A DNA stretch of 40,696 nt from Hyphochytrium catenoides (Eukaryota; Sar; Hyphochytriomycetes; Hyphochytriales; Hyphochytriaceae). This document shows, piece after piece, positions 10,933 to 24,500 of this stretch. The stretch spans positions 3,999 to 44,694 of the forward strand of contig FLMG01002948.1 of the NCBI GenBank assembly GCA_900088475.1, given 5' to 3'. The first letter of the stretch is position 1. Every line of letters begins with the position of its first letter. Under the pieces are notes generated by a model, which was not told where the DNA came from, made no database searches, and worked only from the letters and a program-made list of their open reading frames with translations. The translations under genes and the position numbers were made by a program.

Positions 10933-13900
10933 CTAACTCCCCTGTTCAGGGGCAGTAGTGTAATAAGAAGAACCATAGTTCTCTGGTCGGGGCTGACTGT
11001 CATACTGCGGCTCTGTATATTGGTAGGAGGTAGCTGCACCTTGTTCGCCATAGTCATAAGGGTAAGGAACTGCTGGAGGCTGCTCAGGATAGAGAGAAGA
11101 CCTTTGAGTAGCTTCCTGGGAATAGGTGGATTGAACCGGGGCCATGGGCTCCGGGGGATAAAAGTAGGTGGAGGAGGAGCTACCATCCTGCGCATAAGAG
11201 TAAGGAACTGTCGAGGTCAAGTCCATCGGATAAGGCGCGGTGGCGTCCTTCCCTTCAGAGGCGTACGAAGTAAAGGACCCAGGGTCTTGATGGACTGCAA
11301 AGGACTCGGACGGGTCTACCGCAATGATAGGAAGGCCAGCAGATGGAGCAGAGACAGCCACGTCCTCTGAGTTGTGAGGAGGAAGGAGAGAGACACTTTC
11401 CGTTGCCAAGGGGAAGGTGGAACTATCAGAAGAGGGGAGAGAAGTGTTGGCGGGGTGCTGAAGCGCTGGATAGCTTTCTGCGGACTGACGAATACGGTCA
11501 GAATCCCTGATTATGGGAATGATTGAAGAGGCTATTTCTTTTGAAGGAGGCGCAAGGCCTCTCGGACTGGTTCCTGATACAGAAGACAGATTGCCCTCCG
11601 CGGGAAGAGAAGCCGCCAGATCCTTGCTTTGCTCCATGGCAGAGAGAGAAGAAGAAGCCGCCAGATCCTTGGTTTGCTGCATGGCAGAGAGAGGAACAGA
11701 CGCCGCCGGATTCTTGCTTTGTTCCAGGGCAGAGAGCGGCGGGTAAGCTCTACCTTTCCTTTTCTCTGTCTCTCGCCACATTGTGATAAGAGAGCGGAGC
11801 GGCGCCACCTCTATCCGCGGCTCCCTTTGCAGTGCGTTTGCTATCTCCTTTTCGATGTGCAGCACCAACTGAGTAAAGAGAGATCACTTAGCTCTTTCTC
11901 AATAATCGTTCAAATGAGGGCTCACAAGAGCGACCTGCAGCAGGTGGCCAAGAAAGACCCCCGCGAAAGAGCGGACACAGAGTACTGAATAGCAGTATAC
12001 CGATATAACGTGAAGGGTCGAAGAACAGGTAGCGTATGACGGGAGAGTGCAGAACGTGAAGGCTAAGCCGAGAGGGTGACGGCTTCCTCACCTTATTCCC
12101 CAAGGTTGGCAATGGTAGGAACATCAACTTTCCAAGACACTGCACCGATAGAGTAGTCTTCCACGCGGCGCCCTGGACATAGGAGAAGATGACCGGTGAG
12201 ATGGAGATAAAAGGATGCATGAAAGGTCCACGAAAGGGCCCTTAATGGAAAGGGTAAGAAGTAGACACAGCAGAAGCGGGTACAGCGACAACCTGACTGA
12301 TGCCTCTCGACCCATCGTTTTCGGGACCGGGATGGCCGTCAAAGTATTGCTGAAGTGCCGACGTAGACGCATGAAAGAGGATATCTTCCATCTTTCCCTG
12401 CTGAACAGAATCTGCGGGTGCAGGTGGCATGAGCTGGTAAATAAAGTACACTGGCCAAGAACACAGTGGCAGAGAACATCTTTTTGGACAGCGGGTGGGC
12501 ATAACATTTCTACCGACAGCAGCTGATGACAAGAGATAGAGAGCGATGAAGATCTAAAGGCGTAAGTAGAGACCTTACCCTTGAATCTGCTACCTAGGAT
12601 TATAAGCGCTACGCTGGCTTGTCCGGCATAAATTGGCTCATTTATGCAAAGATCCATAAGCCTTTGTACCAGTACCGAGGTGCTGGAAATAGAGAGACGC
12701 CGATGCGCACAGACGACCGAGAGTAGATTGAAGTCCAGGTCGCAATTAAGCTGGAAGCAGCCAAAACGTCACTCGGGATGCGTCGCACAAACTCGAGGAG
12801 GATAATGACACCGAGGAAAAAGAGAACCAGGAGTAGACACAAGCCCCAAGAGAGTAACAGTGGACCAAGGGAGAAAAGTCGGATGGAGAAGACAGGAGAT
12901 GTTACCTTCCCGCTGAGTTGCTTAACGAGTGTCGGAACTAACGGGTTGACAGGTACCAGCTCAAAACGACGAAGGAAGGCACATAAATTCGAGCTGATAA
13001 GCGATCGGATATGCTGCTGGCCAGCATGGTTCTCTACCCAGCTAAGGTGAGCAGATTAGGATATGCAAGAATGCGATGGAGCGAGAGAGAGATATCCAGC
13101 CGACAGAGGCACAGACTACACCCTGAAGAAGGAGGTAACGAGAAAGCCCTTTGAACACGAGCCAAGTCCGCCAAACTTATGAGATCACCCAGGTGATAGA
13201 TATAAAGTCAGAAAGTAAGGATCAGTGTCACATTGAGGCAAACTTAGACTTTGCCGACCCGCTTCCCTTCTTCTTTACCTGAATAGGACCATCTTGAACA
13301 CCAGCTCGGCGTAAGCATTCTGACATGAGGCAAAGCGACATAGGAGGGAGAAGAGAAGAGCAACGCATGTGGTCTGTACACCCCAGCTTGGAGTCTTTAT
13401 CTGTGACGTGAGAAAGAGTAAGGTAGGTCATCCGCGGGAACATTTTACCTTGACAGTAAACTTTGGAAGATAATCTTAATGGGGAAAAACTAGATATGGT
13501 GGACTGTCAGAATGCAGAAAGTGATAGATAGAAAGGGCGGTTAGGACGGAGATAGATACATAGTAAACGTGAGAGCCTCGACAATCATAGCAGGTTCTTA
13601 TGCCACTAGAGAGAAGACAGAGACGACAAAGAGAAGGAAAAACAGATGACAGGATTCGGAGCGGAAGGACAGTAGCACGAGCTCGCATGAAAAAGGGATG
13701 ACTAAGTGCATCTAGGCGATGGTACTTCACTTACCCCTCGCCTTACAAGCGCCAGAATAGAATCTCCAATTGGCTGCTGCTGACTGGACCTCCGCTCAGG
13801 TCCTGGGGACGAGCTTCCGCTCTCTCCTTCCCTCCATCCCTTGTCGTCCCCTTCAGCGCTCTTTTCCGCAGATATGGTTGACAGCTCTGGCAGCTGAGCC

Positions 13901-16589
13901 CAGACGTCACACATCAAGTTAAGGGAGCTCAAGGTTTCTGGCGAATCTGTAGGAGACTCTTCTACAATCTAGAAAGAAGGGCAGACTTGTGAGCGGGAGA
14001 AGTCGACGGTGCTAGAAACCAGCTCTGTAGAGGTGTTCAATGTGGAGCCAGTCATTGGGACAAAGAGAAGGGTTGCACCTAAACGTTTTGGGCGGAAGCT
14101 CCTTCCACATCAAGCACTACTACTTTTGCTTCCCTTCCTTTCCGATCTCACCTTCACGCAGTGCTGTAGAACGCGTCTCACTGCCGGCGCACCTTGTAGC
14201 AGCTTTCGAACTCTCGATGCCTGCATTGAAGGATAGAGTCTTAGCTCTAGTGGGCACAGAGGACAAACGCCCTAATAGAGGGTATAAGGATATCACAGCA
14301 AAGTGGTTTATCAATGGAGAAGAACGGTAAGAAAGACGAAAGAAAATGATCGTGGTGAAGTGTACAGGGAACGCAGTATTCACCAGGGGCTCTGTACAGG
14401 TAAGAAGCCCCGTGAAGAGCATGTGAGTGAGCTCTAAGCGGTACAACGCAGACTGCCCAGCCTGAGATATCGTGTGCAGTAGCAGGGTGGGGACATGATC
14501 CTGCAGCAATAGATATTAGAATAGCAGGACGAACTCTGCAGTGAGAGGTGATGACATGAATTAGTACATGGCCGAGGGGAGACGCTCGTCCAATGCAGTA
14601 CTTGCTTGAGCTAAAGGCTTGAAGAACAAAAGCAAGGGAGAAACTGGCCTGTTAAGCTGCCAAACACTGTCGTATGCAGAGCAGCTAGGTGGAGTAATTG
14701 GCGGGGTAGGATAACCAACTAATAAGAGACCTGTGTGAAGTTTGCTATCAGTTCCATTAACGGACAGAGAAGTCCATGCCGCGCGCAACATTTCCAGATA
14801 AGCTCCAGCCCTGCGCTCTCCTTGCTCACCAGCCAGCTCCAAGACACCTCCTGAAGCTCGGAGGATTGGCCACAAAGCGAACTGAAGCTGCTCATACAGT
14901 ACATAAGCGGGAGATCAAGATTAGATGAGCCATATAGAATGACAGGAGGAGAGCGGGCATATAAGGAGATATCGTTACCTAGCCAAGATGTCCGCGGACG
15001 CTGCCGCAATTCTACGATCCTCGGAACATAGTCCGGACTTGAAAATTGAGAGAACGTTTAGATAGCTGTGTAGCCCTTCACATCGGACCATCTCCAAAAG
15101 CCGCTCATTACAGCGAATGATACTGGAGAGCCAGAAGAAAATCCTTGAGTTCCCTATGCTTGAGTCCAGCTCGTCTCCGTGATCTGCCAAACAGCGGAGA
15201 AGGCGAGGCATAGAAGGTAAGCACAGAGGTCAGTAGGACATGGGCCACACAGCGCAAGGTTCCGGACGCACACCGCGCAAGGTTCCGGAAGTGAGAGATC
15301 TAACATGAACCGGAGTGCGACGTCATGTAATAAGACACAAGTAGGAACAACAGGATATTTCCCGCACTCTCCGTACCATGCTGAAAGGGAATGATGCCTG
15401 TTGAGATCATATGGAAGAGCTGGTTTCTGCTCGTACAGAGGAGCTCTTCAACCTCTCGTCCCCTTAACGCCAAGTCTTGGGCCATAAGCACGGCAACCAA
15501 CTCTCCTGACGTACTCACACTATTCTCTAACTCCAAGGATAGCGGGCCGCCCATATCCAAGATGCTTATTATAGGCCGCAGACATAGCTTAAGGTTCTCC
15601 CTATCTTTGCCACCTCCGTCTAGTATCATATCGGGCGCTTTCTTGGGACTTCGCTCTTCTTTCTTGGCTCCTCCCTGTAGCTGCTCCATAGGATCTTTAA
15701 GCAACCGTCCCCCGGGCGAAGGAGGGCCGGTGTTAGAAGGAACTCCTAGAGCGTTGGAAGGGGAGATGCTCATCTTCGGGGGTGAATGGGAAGGCTCCTT
15801 GCGAGCTAGGACAGCTGGAGCTCCCTCTTTCCTTTCTCTTTCTCCCTTCGGTAAGAGTAGTGGACTTCCATTTGCTTGGGAGAGTATATCTCCTTTGTCC
15901 GGACTACATTTCCTAGCGCTGCCCTTTCTTTCTAGTTTCCCCGGTCCTTGTCCGGTGTCTACTTGCTCGTCAAAGAGGCGTTGAACATCCTTGAGCAGAA
16001 GGGCAATGACATCGAAATCTGTGACAGGAGATAACAAATACGTGGCAAAGAGTTGAAGGAAGATAAGAGCCTCACAAACCAGTATACAGGCTAGGATTGA
16101 GAACTGCAATGCGGCCATCAGCGGGTATCTAAGAGGAAGCGGGTCATTTTAGAGTCAGAGGAGATTGTAGGCCTACCTCCAGCGACTATGAGAGTCTTCA
16201 TATCCTGATCTAGCTGAATGCCTAGAGCTTCAAACAACGGCACAAGTACATTCCAGTTGTGAAGTCGCTGGACAGGAGAGCGAACCTGTCAACACGGGCG
16301 ACAGTGAGGAGTGATAGAGCGAGGAGTATATGGAGAAGGCGCTAACCACTACTCATGCTCATATCAAGAAGATGAGTTCCGATCACAGTGATCCTGAAGT
16401 CAACTCGGAAGGAAAGGGGCGTGGAATGAACACATGTGAAGGATGCAGGGGTGAATGCAGTAGATAAAGAAGAGATCTTCGGGGTAAGAAGGGAGATCAT
16501 AAAATAGGAAGAGAGAAACAACGAGAAAAAGAGAGAGTGAGAGTGAGAAAGTTATAGAGAAGAGAGTGAGAGAGAGAAGGTTATGAATA

Positions 16590-16659
<70 letters not shown>

Positions 16660-17965
16660 CGGTACGAGAAAGGAAGCAGGAGATAAAGTGGAACATATCG
16701 CGACCGTCTGGCAATAAGTGAAAGTACTGACCTCGTAAATGAGACTTTGAGAAATACTTCTCATGTTCGGCAACTCCACTTTGTTGAATAGAAAAGGTAT
16801 TAGCTGGGTAAGGAAAGAGAAGAGACCGAGACCATCCCATAACTCTTTTTCTCTCTCCTTGGTAAGGCCATACATACCGTCTCCCAGAGGAATGAAGTCC
16901 TCAAGAGGGAGAACATCAAATCGAAGGAGTTGGTTTCGAAGCTGCCCGTGAAAGAGAGAAGGGGTGAAATAGAAGGGAGGACCAGTGCGAGGTTAGAGAC
17001 AAGAGACAGCGATACCCTGCAAAGGAATGTAGTTACTTCTCTTACTCGATGCGCAATTTGGATGCGATAGTCTTCAGTCTTCTTAATGTCCTTTGCTCTG
17101 GGAGAACGGCGCCAAGAGGAGGACTCTTCTTGGACTCTATCCGGCCCTATCTGGGCTGAGATGCTGGGAGAAGGACGCGGGGGTGATGCGCCAGAAGCTG
17201 AAGGCCGGGAGGAGCGAGGAGGAGAAGTGGCTGATACTCGTTTTGCCTTCGTCAGCGTCTCTGGTTCTTGACCATCTTGCCTTATTGCTTGTGGCTCGGT
17301 TGGTCGAGTTTCCTGAACATAAAGGTGCAAGAGAGAGAGAGGACAGGAGAGGACTGTGAGACGGAGATCAAGGAACATTTGTCACGGTTAGGACGTCAAC
17401 CCTGGCTGAAGGGCCACAAGGTGGCGTAGAAGATCGAAGGGATACAACAGGGCTAGATAAAGTAGAAACTATGCAGTTAGAAGACTGCTAGGACAGGAAG
17501 GTGTCGACGAGGACAGACGAAGAAAAGGTTGAAGGATAGCCAAAGCTCAAACAGACTTGATCTGCAGGAGACAGGGGAGTTAGTTAAGCTTGCGAGAGAC
17601 AGGCCTAGTGAAGGTAGAAAGGAGCCCACCTCTGCGTTGTCTGCAAGAAGCTGCTGTAGCAAGCTGGGATTGACATGGATGACTTCCTTCTTGAGAGGAG
17701 GAGAGGCAACAGACTCCACGATTGGAGCATCAACTCGCTTCTGACCCTTTCTTATCGCCCCCTTCTCCTTGTCTTTTGTCCTTTGGCTTTCTCCCGAGTA
17801 GCTAGAAGGAGGATCTTTAGTATCATCTTCCTTCTTTACCCCTTGGTAGCGCGTAAGATAGCCTTGGGCGGCGGAGGAGGGAGCTTGCGGGACAGAAGAA
17901 GTCAGAACCTTCCCATTACTTGTTTTCTTGCTGCCAACGCGAGCAACCGGCTTGCCCGGTTTCAT
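10933..17965 (-). CDS. Large unrecognised helical-repeat-like protein with Tyr/Pro/Ser-rich C-terminal tail
   Basis: I do not recognise the family. The ATG is at 17965. Exons joined in phase: 17630-17965, 17046-17312, 16732-16941, 16177-16285, 15377-16090, 14979-15183, then about 14735-14890. Further coding blocks (about 14404-14500, 13737-13975, 13280-13400, 12905-13040, 12588-12760, 12280-12500, 12090-12180) are supported by reading but their borders are not settled; the last exon is 10933-11868. The N-terminus is low-complexity and basic (about 200 residues, Ser/Pro/Lys-rich). The middle is Leu-rich amphipathic helix suggestive of ARM/HEAT repeats (LFSFLTQLIPFLFNKVELP, VLVPLFEALGIQLDQ). 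The last exon holds three imperfect 15-residue repeats (cores MQQTKDLAAS, MEQSKDLAAS) and a prion-like Tyr/Pro/Ser/Gln tail (YPYDYGEQG, YYTTAPEQGS). A scaffold role is possible but is inference. Confidence 0.6.
11620..11752 (-). repeat. Three imperfect 45-bp coding repeats
   Basis: Within the last exon of the helical-repeat gene, a 45-nt unit occurs three times in tandem and encodes variants of LSAMEQSKDLAAS. Copies differ by several substitutions but keep the frame, as expected for a coding minisatellite in a disordered linker. Confidence 0.75.
16591..16654. repeat. (CA)n/(GA)n compound microsatellite in an intron
   Basis: CA for about 15 bases, then GA for about 49 bases. It lies in the intron between the exons at 16732-16941 and 16177-16285 of the minus-strand helical-repeat gene. 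On the transcribed sense strand it is a CT tract. Confidence 0.9.
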
Positions 17966-18971
17966 GGCTGCTCACAGGCGGGAACTGTCATCTCGTATTC
18001 GAGGCATGACAGCAGGCGTCAGAAGGACAGTGTGCTCTGTGAACGGTGACGGCAGTGCTTCACGCATCTAAATCAAGATGAACAGGAGGAACACATCTTT
18101 CGCTAATCTCCTACATCAGGAGGTAGTCAAAAAAGATAGAGGGAGAGAGAACGACACGAAGGACGGAACAACCTCGCCCGATAGCGTCTTCAGGCAGCAA
18201 ACTTCAAATTGTGAAGTGTGTTGGTGGAAAGCAAAGCAGACAAGTAGCAGAGAAGCGAAGTATAATACAAGGAAGGTCTCAACATTGGCTATATAGTAAA
18301 CAATTGCGTCTAGTATTCGTACAAGGCGGGTAAGACACCGATGACAAAGCTTCGCCAGTCTCTCTTATAGGAGCTTCAGCAATCGGGGCGAATTCTGAAG
18401 CTTGATGAAGCTTGAGACTTGCCTCTTCGAACAGTTACTTGCACAAGTCGAACAAGTCCAGTAACTACTTGTACTTGAAATGACCTTTCGAACATAATCA
18501 CGAAAGGAAACTGATATGGTGGAGGCACGGTTGATAATCATATATCACTAGTATCCTGTGGATATGTGAAGTGATTCTTGGCGGAGATTTTGAGATTGCT
18601 TTCTGAAGTAAATTACAAAGCACATCAGCTTTGGTTCTATTTGAGCTTCCGGATTAAAATTATAATGTTTAGAGAAATGAAGCTCTTATTATGATCATTG
18701 GATAGCTCTGAAGTGAATGTGGGTTGGGCTCGATTGCAGTTACAGCTGCCTGCGCGTAGGCCGATGAAGTGGCAACGTATGTCTGATGTGAACTCTTATC
18801 GAGAAATGATCAAGCAGGAGTTGGGTATTCAGAGTGAGCAGCGCTGTGTACGCCGGCGGGGTGACGGTCATTCCCGTGGATAGAAGTTTGCAGTCATGCT
18901 TAATGGTGTCCTCCTCGTCCTCCGTCCGTCGAGAATGCGAGAAGTCATGGCATAACTGACCTAACAGAGAG
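17966..18971. other. Divergent intergenic region (shared promoter candidate)
   Basis: About 1 kb separates the start codons of two divergently transcribed genes (ATG at 17965 on minus, ATG at 18972 on plus). The part from about 18300 to 18700 is AT-richer than the genes and lacks CT tracts. No specific promoter element could be defined. Short ORFs inside it, such as that at 18698-18883, look like noise. Confidence 0.5.
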
Positions 18972-21335
18972 ATGAAGAAGAGGATTATCAGCATCCTCTC
19001 CGCAGATCCTCCGGAGACTGACACTCCGCGAGCTCCTCCTCTCCGTCCCGCAAGTCAGAGAGGTCCTGTCACATCCATTCTAGGGATCCTTGCCAATGAT
19101 GCTGACAATCAACCAGAGCCTCCAGATGCTCCAGAGCCGCTGGCCGTCACTATTCCCTCATCCGAGTCGCGGCGTGCCTCCACCAAGGTCTAAGCGGGCT
19201 CAGCTTGCATGGCTATATGCATTTCTGGCGTCCGATCTTCACGTCTAACACCATTTCGTCACTTAGGCACATAACGAGCGCTCAGAACAGATTGGAGACA
19301 GAGGTACCGAGGATTCTCAATATAGAGTGCTCATTTCTCCGGTCACGCGAGTACGAAAGCCAGCTGCACAGATCGAAGCAACCACTTCTTCACAAGCTCC
19401 GGCTGCACCCTCATCTGTACCGCGGATGCCGTCCACAGAGGACCAAAAAAGGACTGTGGAGGCAACTAAAACAGAGAACCGGACTGATTTTGTGCAGAAG
19501 GTGCCTGTTCGGCCGCGACCGTCTCTGGCGGAGGCTCTGGGTGCTCATCAAAAGGAGTGCTTACAAGCACTAAAGACCTACACGGTAATGGCGCCACCTT
19601 CGTTTTCTCTCCTCGTAGTACTGGTTCTGTGCGCCTCTTCGTCTATCCTCCTTTAAGCGGTTTTATGTGTTCTGTGTGTCTCCCTCTGTGATTGAAAACC
19701 GCTGACAGACTTTGTGCGGCGCAGGTTCTTTTTGAGAAACTCCAGGGACTTCGTAGCGGAAGTGAGAAAGACCTTAAGCGGCGAAGACTGTCTGCTGCTG
19801 CTGCTGCCAGTGAAAGCAAAAACGAGATCGAGAGACGTGAAGGCAAGCAAATTCTTCCTTATGACCTGCTCGTGATTGTTCGCAATCTCTCTCACAGTTA
19901 ATCTCACCTCTGTCTATATAAGAGCAGTTCCTGCCGTCTCCAACTTTGGGACCCTCCCTTCCTTTCCCATTAGACCACTGCTCCTTCTTTCTCTCCTCTG
20001 CCTCTTTTGTCTCTCATAAACACCTCAAATCTCCTGTAGCCTATCTCTTCAGATCCTAACTCTTACTCATCGTGCTCAGTCCGAGCAGGCATGGAGAAGG
20101 CTGGGAGAGAGGCAGAGACCTCCATTTCCAAAGTTTTCCTGTATCTCGAGGAGAGTCAATCGGTGGCGAATCTATCTCAAGTGTTAGAATGGACTCTTGG
20201 CATTTTTTTGTCCTCGATGGGCTTCAGGGTGCAATCCTCCCATCACAGTTCGAGATCTGAGGAATCTGTCGAGACCAAAGCGAACGGGTCGAGTCCCGGG
20301 AAGAGGAAATTCGAAGGAGAATCATCAAGCGCAATAGATAACTTCACTGTCCTCTCTCTTCCACCCTACCAGCGACTTATTAGCTTGCTGCGTGCCACGT
20401 TGCTGCGCAGGATGGATCTTTCGGGCGATGACTCAAGCACGACCTTCTCCTCCCTCATGCTGGGGAAGGTGGTTGATCAGCTTAACCTCCATGCACGGTC
20501 TGAGGAAGGGAACGGAGAGCTGGTCTCCTTGTCTCTTCTAGCAGTCGTCTCTAATCTTTTCCCTCAGGAAATGGCCTTCCACTTGATTTATAGAGACAAA
20601 GGTGCAGATGGATGGAACTCACAGCCGGACGAATCTCTTCTTGTCTTTTTTTTCGTCGAAGCAAAAAAGAAACTTGCCTCTTCGACAATGAGAACCCCAT
20701 GCCTTTATCGCTTCTTCTGACTTAACTGATGAGGCACATGTTTTATTATCTGCACTGTCGGTTGGGTGACTGGGAGACTGATGCACGCTTTTTTCTGGTG
20801 TAGGACGACTTGCGGATTGGCAGGAAACCTCATTTGAGGTAAAAGCCCTACGGGTAATGGCCGAGAGGTATCCGTCGGCCGTAGGACGTGCTTTAGTTAA
20901 GGCCCTCAGGTCAACTCTCTCTTCGGCTGCAAAGAAGTCAGGAAAGCGGTGGCCAGATAATGAAGGTGAGGGAGTTGATATAGCTACTCTTTTACGGCCA
21001 CCTCTTCTAATTGTTCTCTTCGTCCTGGTCCTGCCTTCACCACTGGATGGTAACGCAATTTTCTCTTATGTGCAGTGCGCGGGAGTATAAGAACCTTACT
21101 TTCTTTCTCTCAGCTCATTCCCTCCGTCCTGCCCTACTATTTGCCCTTGGTGGCTACGATTTTGAGGGAAGAGCTTTCTCAATGGAGACTTGAGAGAAGA
21201 AAAAAAGCTGATAGAAAGGCAGAACCATCGTCTACGGATATGGAAGAAGTGCTTGTCGACCAGAGTCTTCAGATTCTCCGGGAAAACTTGTACGAATATC
21301 TCTCTCCAAACCTCAGTGACATCGACTTTCCCTAA
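18972..21335 (+). CDS. Large unrecognised helical protein, N-terminal part
   Basis: I do not recognise this gene. It starts at the ATG at 18972 (MKKRIISILSADPPETDT). Exons join in phase: 18972-19187, 19267-19584, 19725-19836, 20089-20601, 20804-20965, 21076-21335; this reading ends at TAA 21333-21335 (526 residues). The N-terminal 180 residues are Pro/Ser/Ala-rich and look disordered. From about residue 180 the sequence is helical and Leu-rich (YLEESQSVANLSQVLEWTLG, LPPYQRLISLLRATLLRR), then VKALRVMAERYPSAVGRALV and LIPSVLPYYLPLVATILREE, in the style of HEAT/ARM scaffolds. The next coding block, from 21598, has no ATG in frame, which suggests the gene continues through an unidentified donor before the TAA rather than ending here. 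Confidence 0.6.
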
Positions 21336-21597
21336 ACAATCAAGAGGACAGTATAGTTGAGATGTAGAGGGCAGTATAGTGGAAAATAGGAAGGGAGGTA
21401 ATATTTCGTTGCTCTTGGACAATGGGCGCCGCAAGGGGGCTAGAGGGCGGTAGCAGGGAACATGGAGAGAGAAAGCGGTTAAGGCTGAGAGCTCCGTCAT
21501 TCCTTCCCTCTTTTATCTTTGGCCTGACGCGCTAGCAGACACTCAATGGCCCACCCCTTTTATTTCTTCCCGTATGACATATTTCTCTGTCTTCCAG

Positions 21598-24500
21598 GCC
21601 CTCGATACCTCTCTCTACATTCTTTCTCGTGTATGAAGCTCTAGCAAATCCTCATGGTCCATCATGGGCCCAGCGTTGGACCGCCAGTCTACATCGCTTG
21701 ATACTTCATCAGAGGGGAGATGCGTACAAGAATGGCTCTAATGAGAGTCCAGAGGTGAAGGAGTATGTCAGACGTTGCTTTAAACAAAACCATAATGCCA
21801 TTGTAAGAGCAATCGCGGTAGATCTGTGGAACAAAGGTAAGGGGAAAATAAACTCGAGAGGCGAAGGAGGATAGCTAAGAAAGACTACGCTCAGTTAGGC
21901 CTACGCGGAAGATGGGCTGACTCTTCTGTTGCTCTCTTACAGTGCGTAGCGTCAATGAGATTCCATCTGTCTTCTCACAATTGGAGATGCGTCATCTTCT
22001 TTTTTCAGAATGGGAGCATTCAAGTCAGTGGGCCAATGAAATGGCACAGGTAAAGGACTTGTTATAGTGAACAGAAGGACAGGTTTCCTTCTAACACGGT
22101 GCGATATAGCTTTTGGAGGCTCTGCTAGCAGCTCAGAGGCCCGCTGGTGCTTCTGAGAATGAGTTGAGTGGGTACATGGAGGCGATCTACCACTTCCTTG
22201 TAGAAAGTGTAGCCTTCGCCATCCCTGGGACCGTTTCCTCACCTGTCACACTGTTAAAGCGAATGCAGCTTCAGAGAGCTGTATGGGTATCTCTCTATCA
22301 CTCTTTCTTCTCGCTCGCATCAGAACAACAAATCCTATGGCTTGACCTTTTAGAAATCTGCTGCAGAGAAGAACGATCGTCTCTCTTTAGGGAAGGTACG
22401 TTTGCACTTTTAATGGCCACTACATTGTAGTTCCTACGCCTCGCTTAAAATTTTGACTCTGTGTTCCCGGTATCGTATTGATGTAGGCGAGTTCTTGCCA
22501 GAGGTGAAAGCTTTGATGAAGGCATTAGATATTAAGGAGATGAGTAATGAGGAGATGAGAAGTGACGATGCCCTATCTTTACTTCTAGAGGAAGGATTCG
22601 CATGTGGGCAAGAAAGCACCAATCTTTCGGCGACATCAGTTACTTCAGTTCTTGTCAAGGCACTGGAGCCCACATCAGGGCTTAGTGACAATGTAAGACC
22701 TCATCCTCTTAACGCTTTTTTTTGTCATTGTGCTTTTTGGACCATCTCACTCTCCAAAGGCAATACTGGTCTCCACCACTTTCAGGCTGATTGGCACTCA
22801 TCATTGTGCGTTAACCGGCAGGTTAAGCTGAGCGTATTGAGGGTGCTCTGCCTACTCTCTCCTCCTTCAGAGCTCTCCCAGCGCTTCAGATATATCAGAA
22901 GAGCAGTGAATGTCTTCTTCTCGCTGTTGGATCGGAGAAGACTATTGCTGTACGTGCACTACCTCTCTCTTTGTATCGTAGCTAACCGCCGGCAATATAC
23001 TAGTCCCATTCTGGTGTTAATTGGGCTCTGGGCTTGTTCGCCAGTCAAGATACTTATTATTGTCCTCCGCTTTGGAGTCTTGCAAGCTCAACTTTTGAGC
23101 TTGGATCAGGATCCGCCCGCGCCTAGCTTGTACCATTATGTTTTTTGGAGAAGCTTCCTTGCTCCGTCCAAACTCAACTGACAATTTGTTGATTGGTCTT
23201 GCCCCGTTCCAACACAGGTGTAGCAGCAAACGTCCAATGACGGAAGCTGACACGAGGGCTTTAGATACTCTTCCGCTACTTCTCTCTTTTGGTTCTCGAT
23301 GGTTACTCTCTCTCGTCTGGTCACCTATAGGTTCTTCAGAACAGGAGCTGTCAGATAGTATTTGTAGCGGGTACAGCGTCTTCTGCGCCTCTGCACTCGA
23401 TTGTCTGTTCTCCTCAGAGTCCCCTACAAGTGCTATAGGAGCAAGGGAGCACAGTCATAACTTCTCCCATATGAGAATTCTCTCGCCGGACGCAGTAGGC
23501 GTCACCACCAACAGTCAGGCAGGTAGAGGCCCTTCTCATTCTCTAGGCCCGTCTCTTGCCACCGTAATTCCTTGTCTGTAATCTTTAATATTCTCTCTTT
23601 TCGTCTTTTAGGTCTGTTGCTAAGAAGGATGCTCTGTTGCAAGAGCCTGTGGCATCTCAGTTTTACTCTCTCCTTACTGTTGCATACATTTATTCAGTAT
23701 TGATACCGCTCTGTTTCAGGTGCAAAGATTCTGGCTCCCTCGCCCATCCCCCGTACGATGCTTCCTTGTAGCTCCATGCAGACGTTACATCCTTTCCCTG
23801 AGCTTTCCAAAGCTACGGAGATGGACCAGGCAGACCATCAGAAATTCCTGACGGAGATTAGAAGAACACATATGCGGAAAAAAGCCCAGCCTAAAGTCCA
23901 GCCATTACCTTCATCCTTCGCCGCTAACAAGGAGGAGCAAGAAATAAGACTCCTGCGGGTTGCCAAAGAGAATTCTGCCGATCTCTTCTGTCTCTTCTCT
24001 CTTTTATCGTCCTTCCAACCCCCACCATTTGATGAAAGTATCCCTACGCAGCCACCCAATGATCTTCTTAGTTCTGAAACTGCAAAGAGTCGCAATATGA
24101 AGATCTTGGTAGACGAACTACTTCTCCGCATCCTCCCGGTCTCTCCCCTTCCTACAGATGACAAATACAAGGTATGGAAAGGTGCTGAGCCATCAAAGAG
24201 CGAGTCGGAAAGAGCGAAGTCTCAAGATATGCTATTTATAGCTGAAAGGGCGAGAAGAAACGGGAGAGCCTCAGCAGAAAGACTTAACAGAGAGAAACGA
24301 AACGAGAGAGAGCGCTAGCGAGATGAGATTTGACTCTAACGCGCTCTTCTTGGCATCATACCTGAAAAACTATAGGAAATCCTCCCAGGTAGAACGACAT
24401 TCAAGTGTGATCTGGACATCCACGAATGGATGATGAGGGAGCCATCGATTATCGACCTGCTTCTCCTCGCAGCTGAGAAGGGAGAACAGACGCACTTTCA

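Noticed and set aside
15300-15376. Open reading continuing past the exon at 15377
   Set aside because: A donor (CATG|GTACGG) at 15377 joins in phase to the exon starting at 15183. The downstream residues to the stop look like translated intron.
18698-18883. Short ORF in the divergent intergenic region
   Set aside because: It has no motif and its frame does not join to the exon at 18972. Likely noise.
23612-23700. Possible extra exon in the large helical gene (Leu/Cys-rich reading)
   Set aside because: Joining 23522 directly to 23720 keeps the phase and gives a cleaner protein. Including the segment leads to a stop in the following exon.
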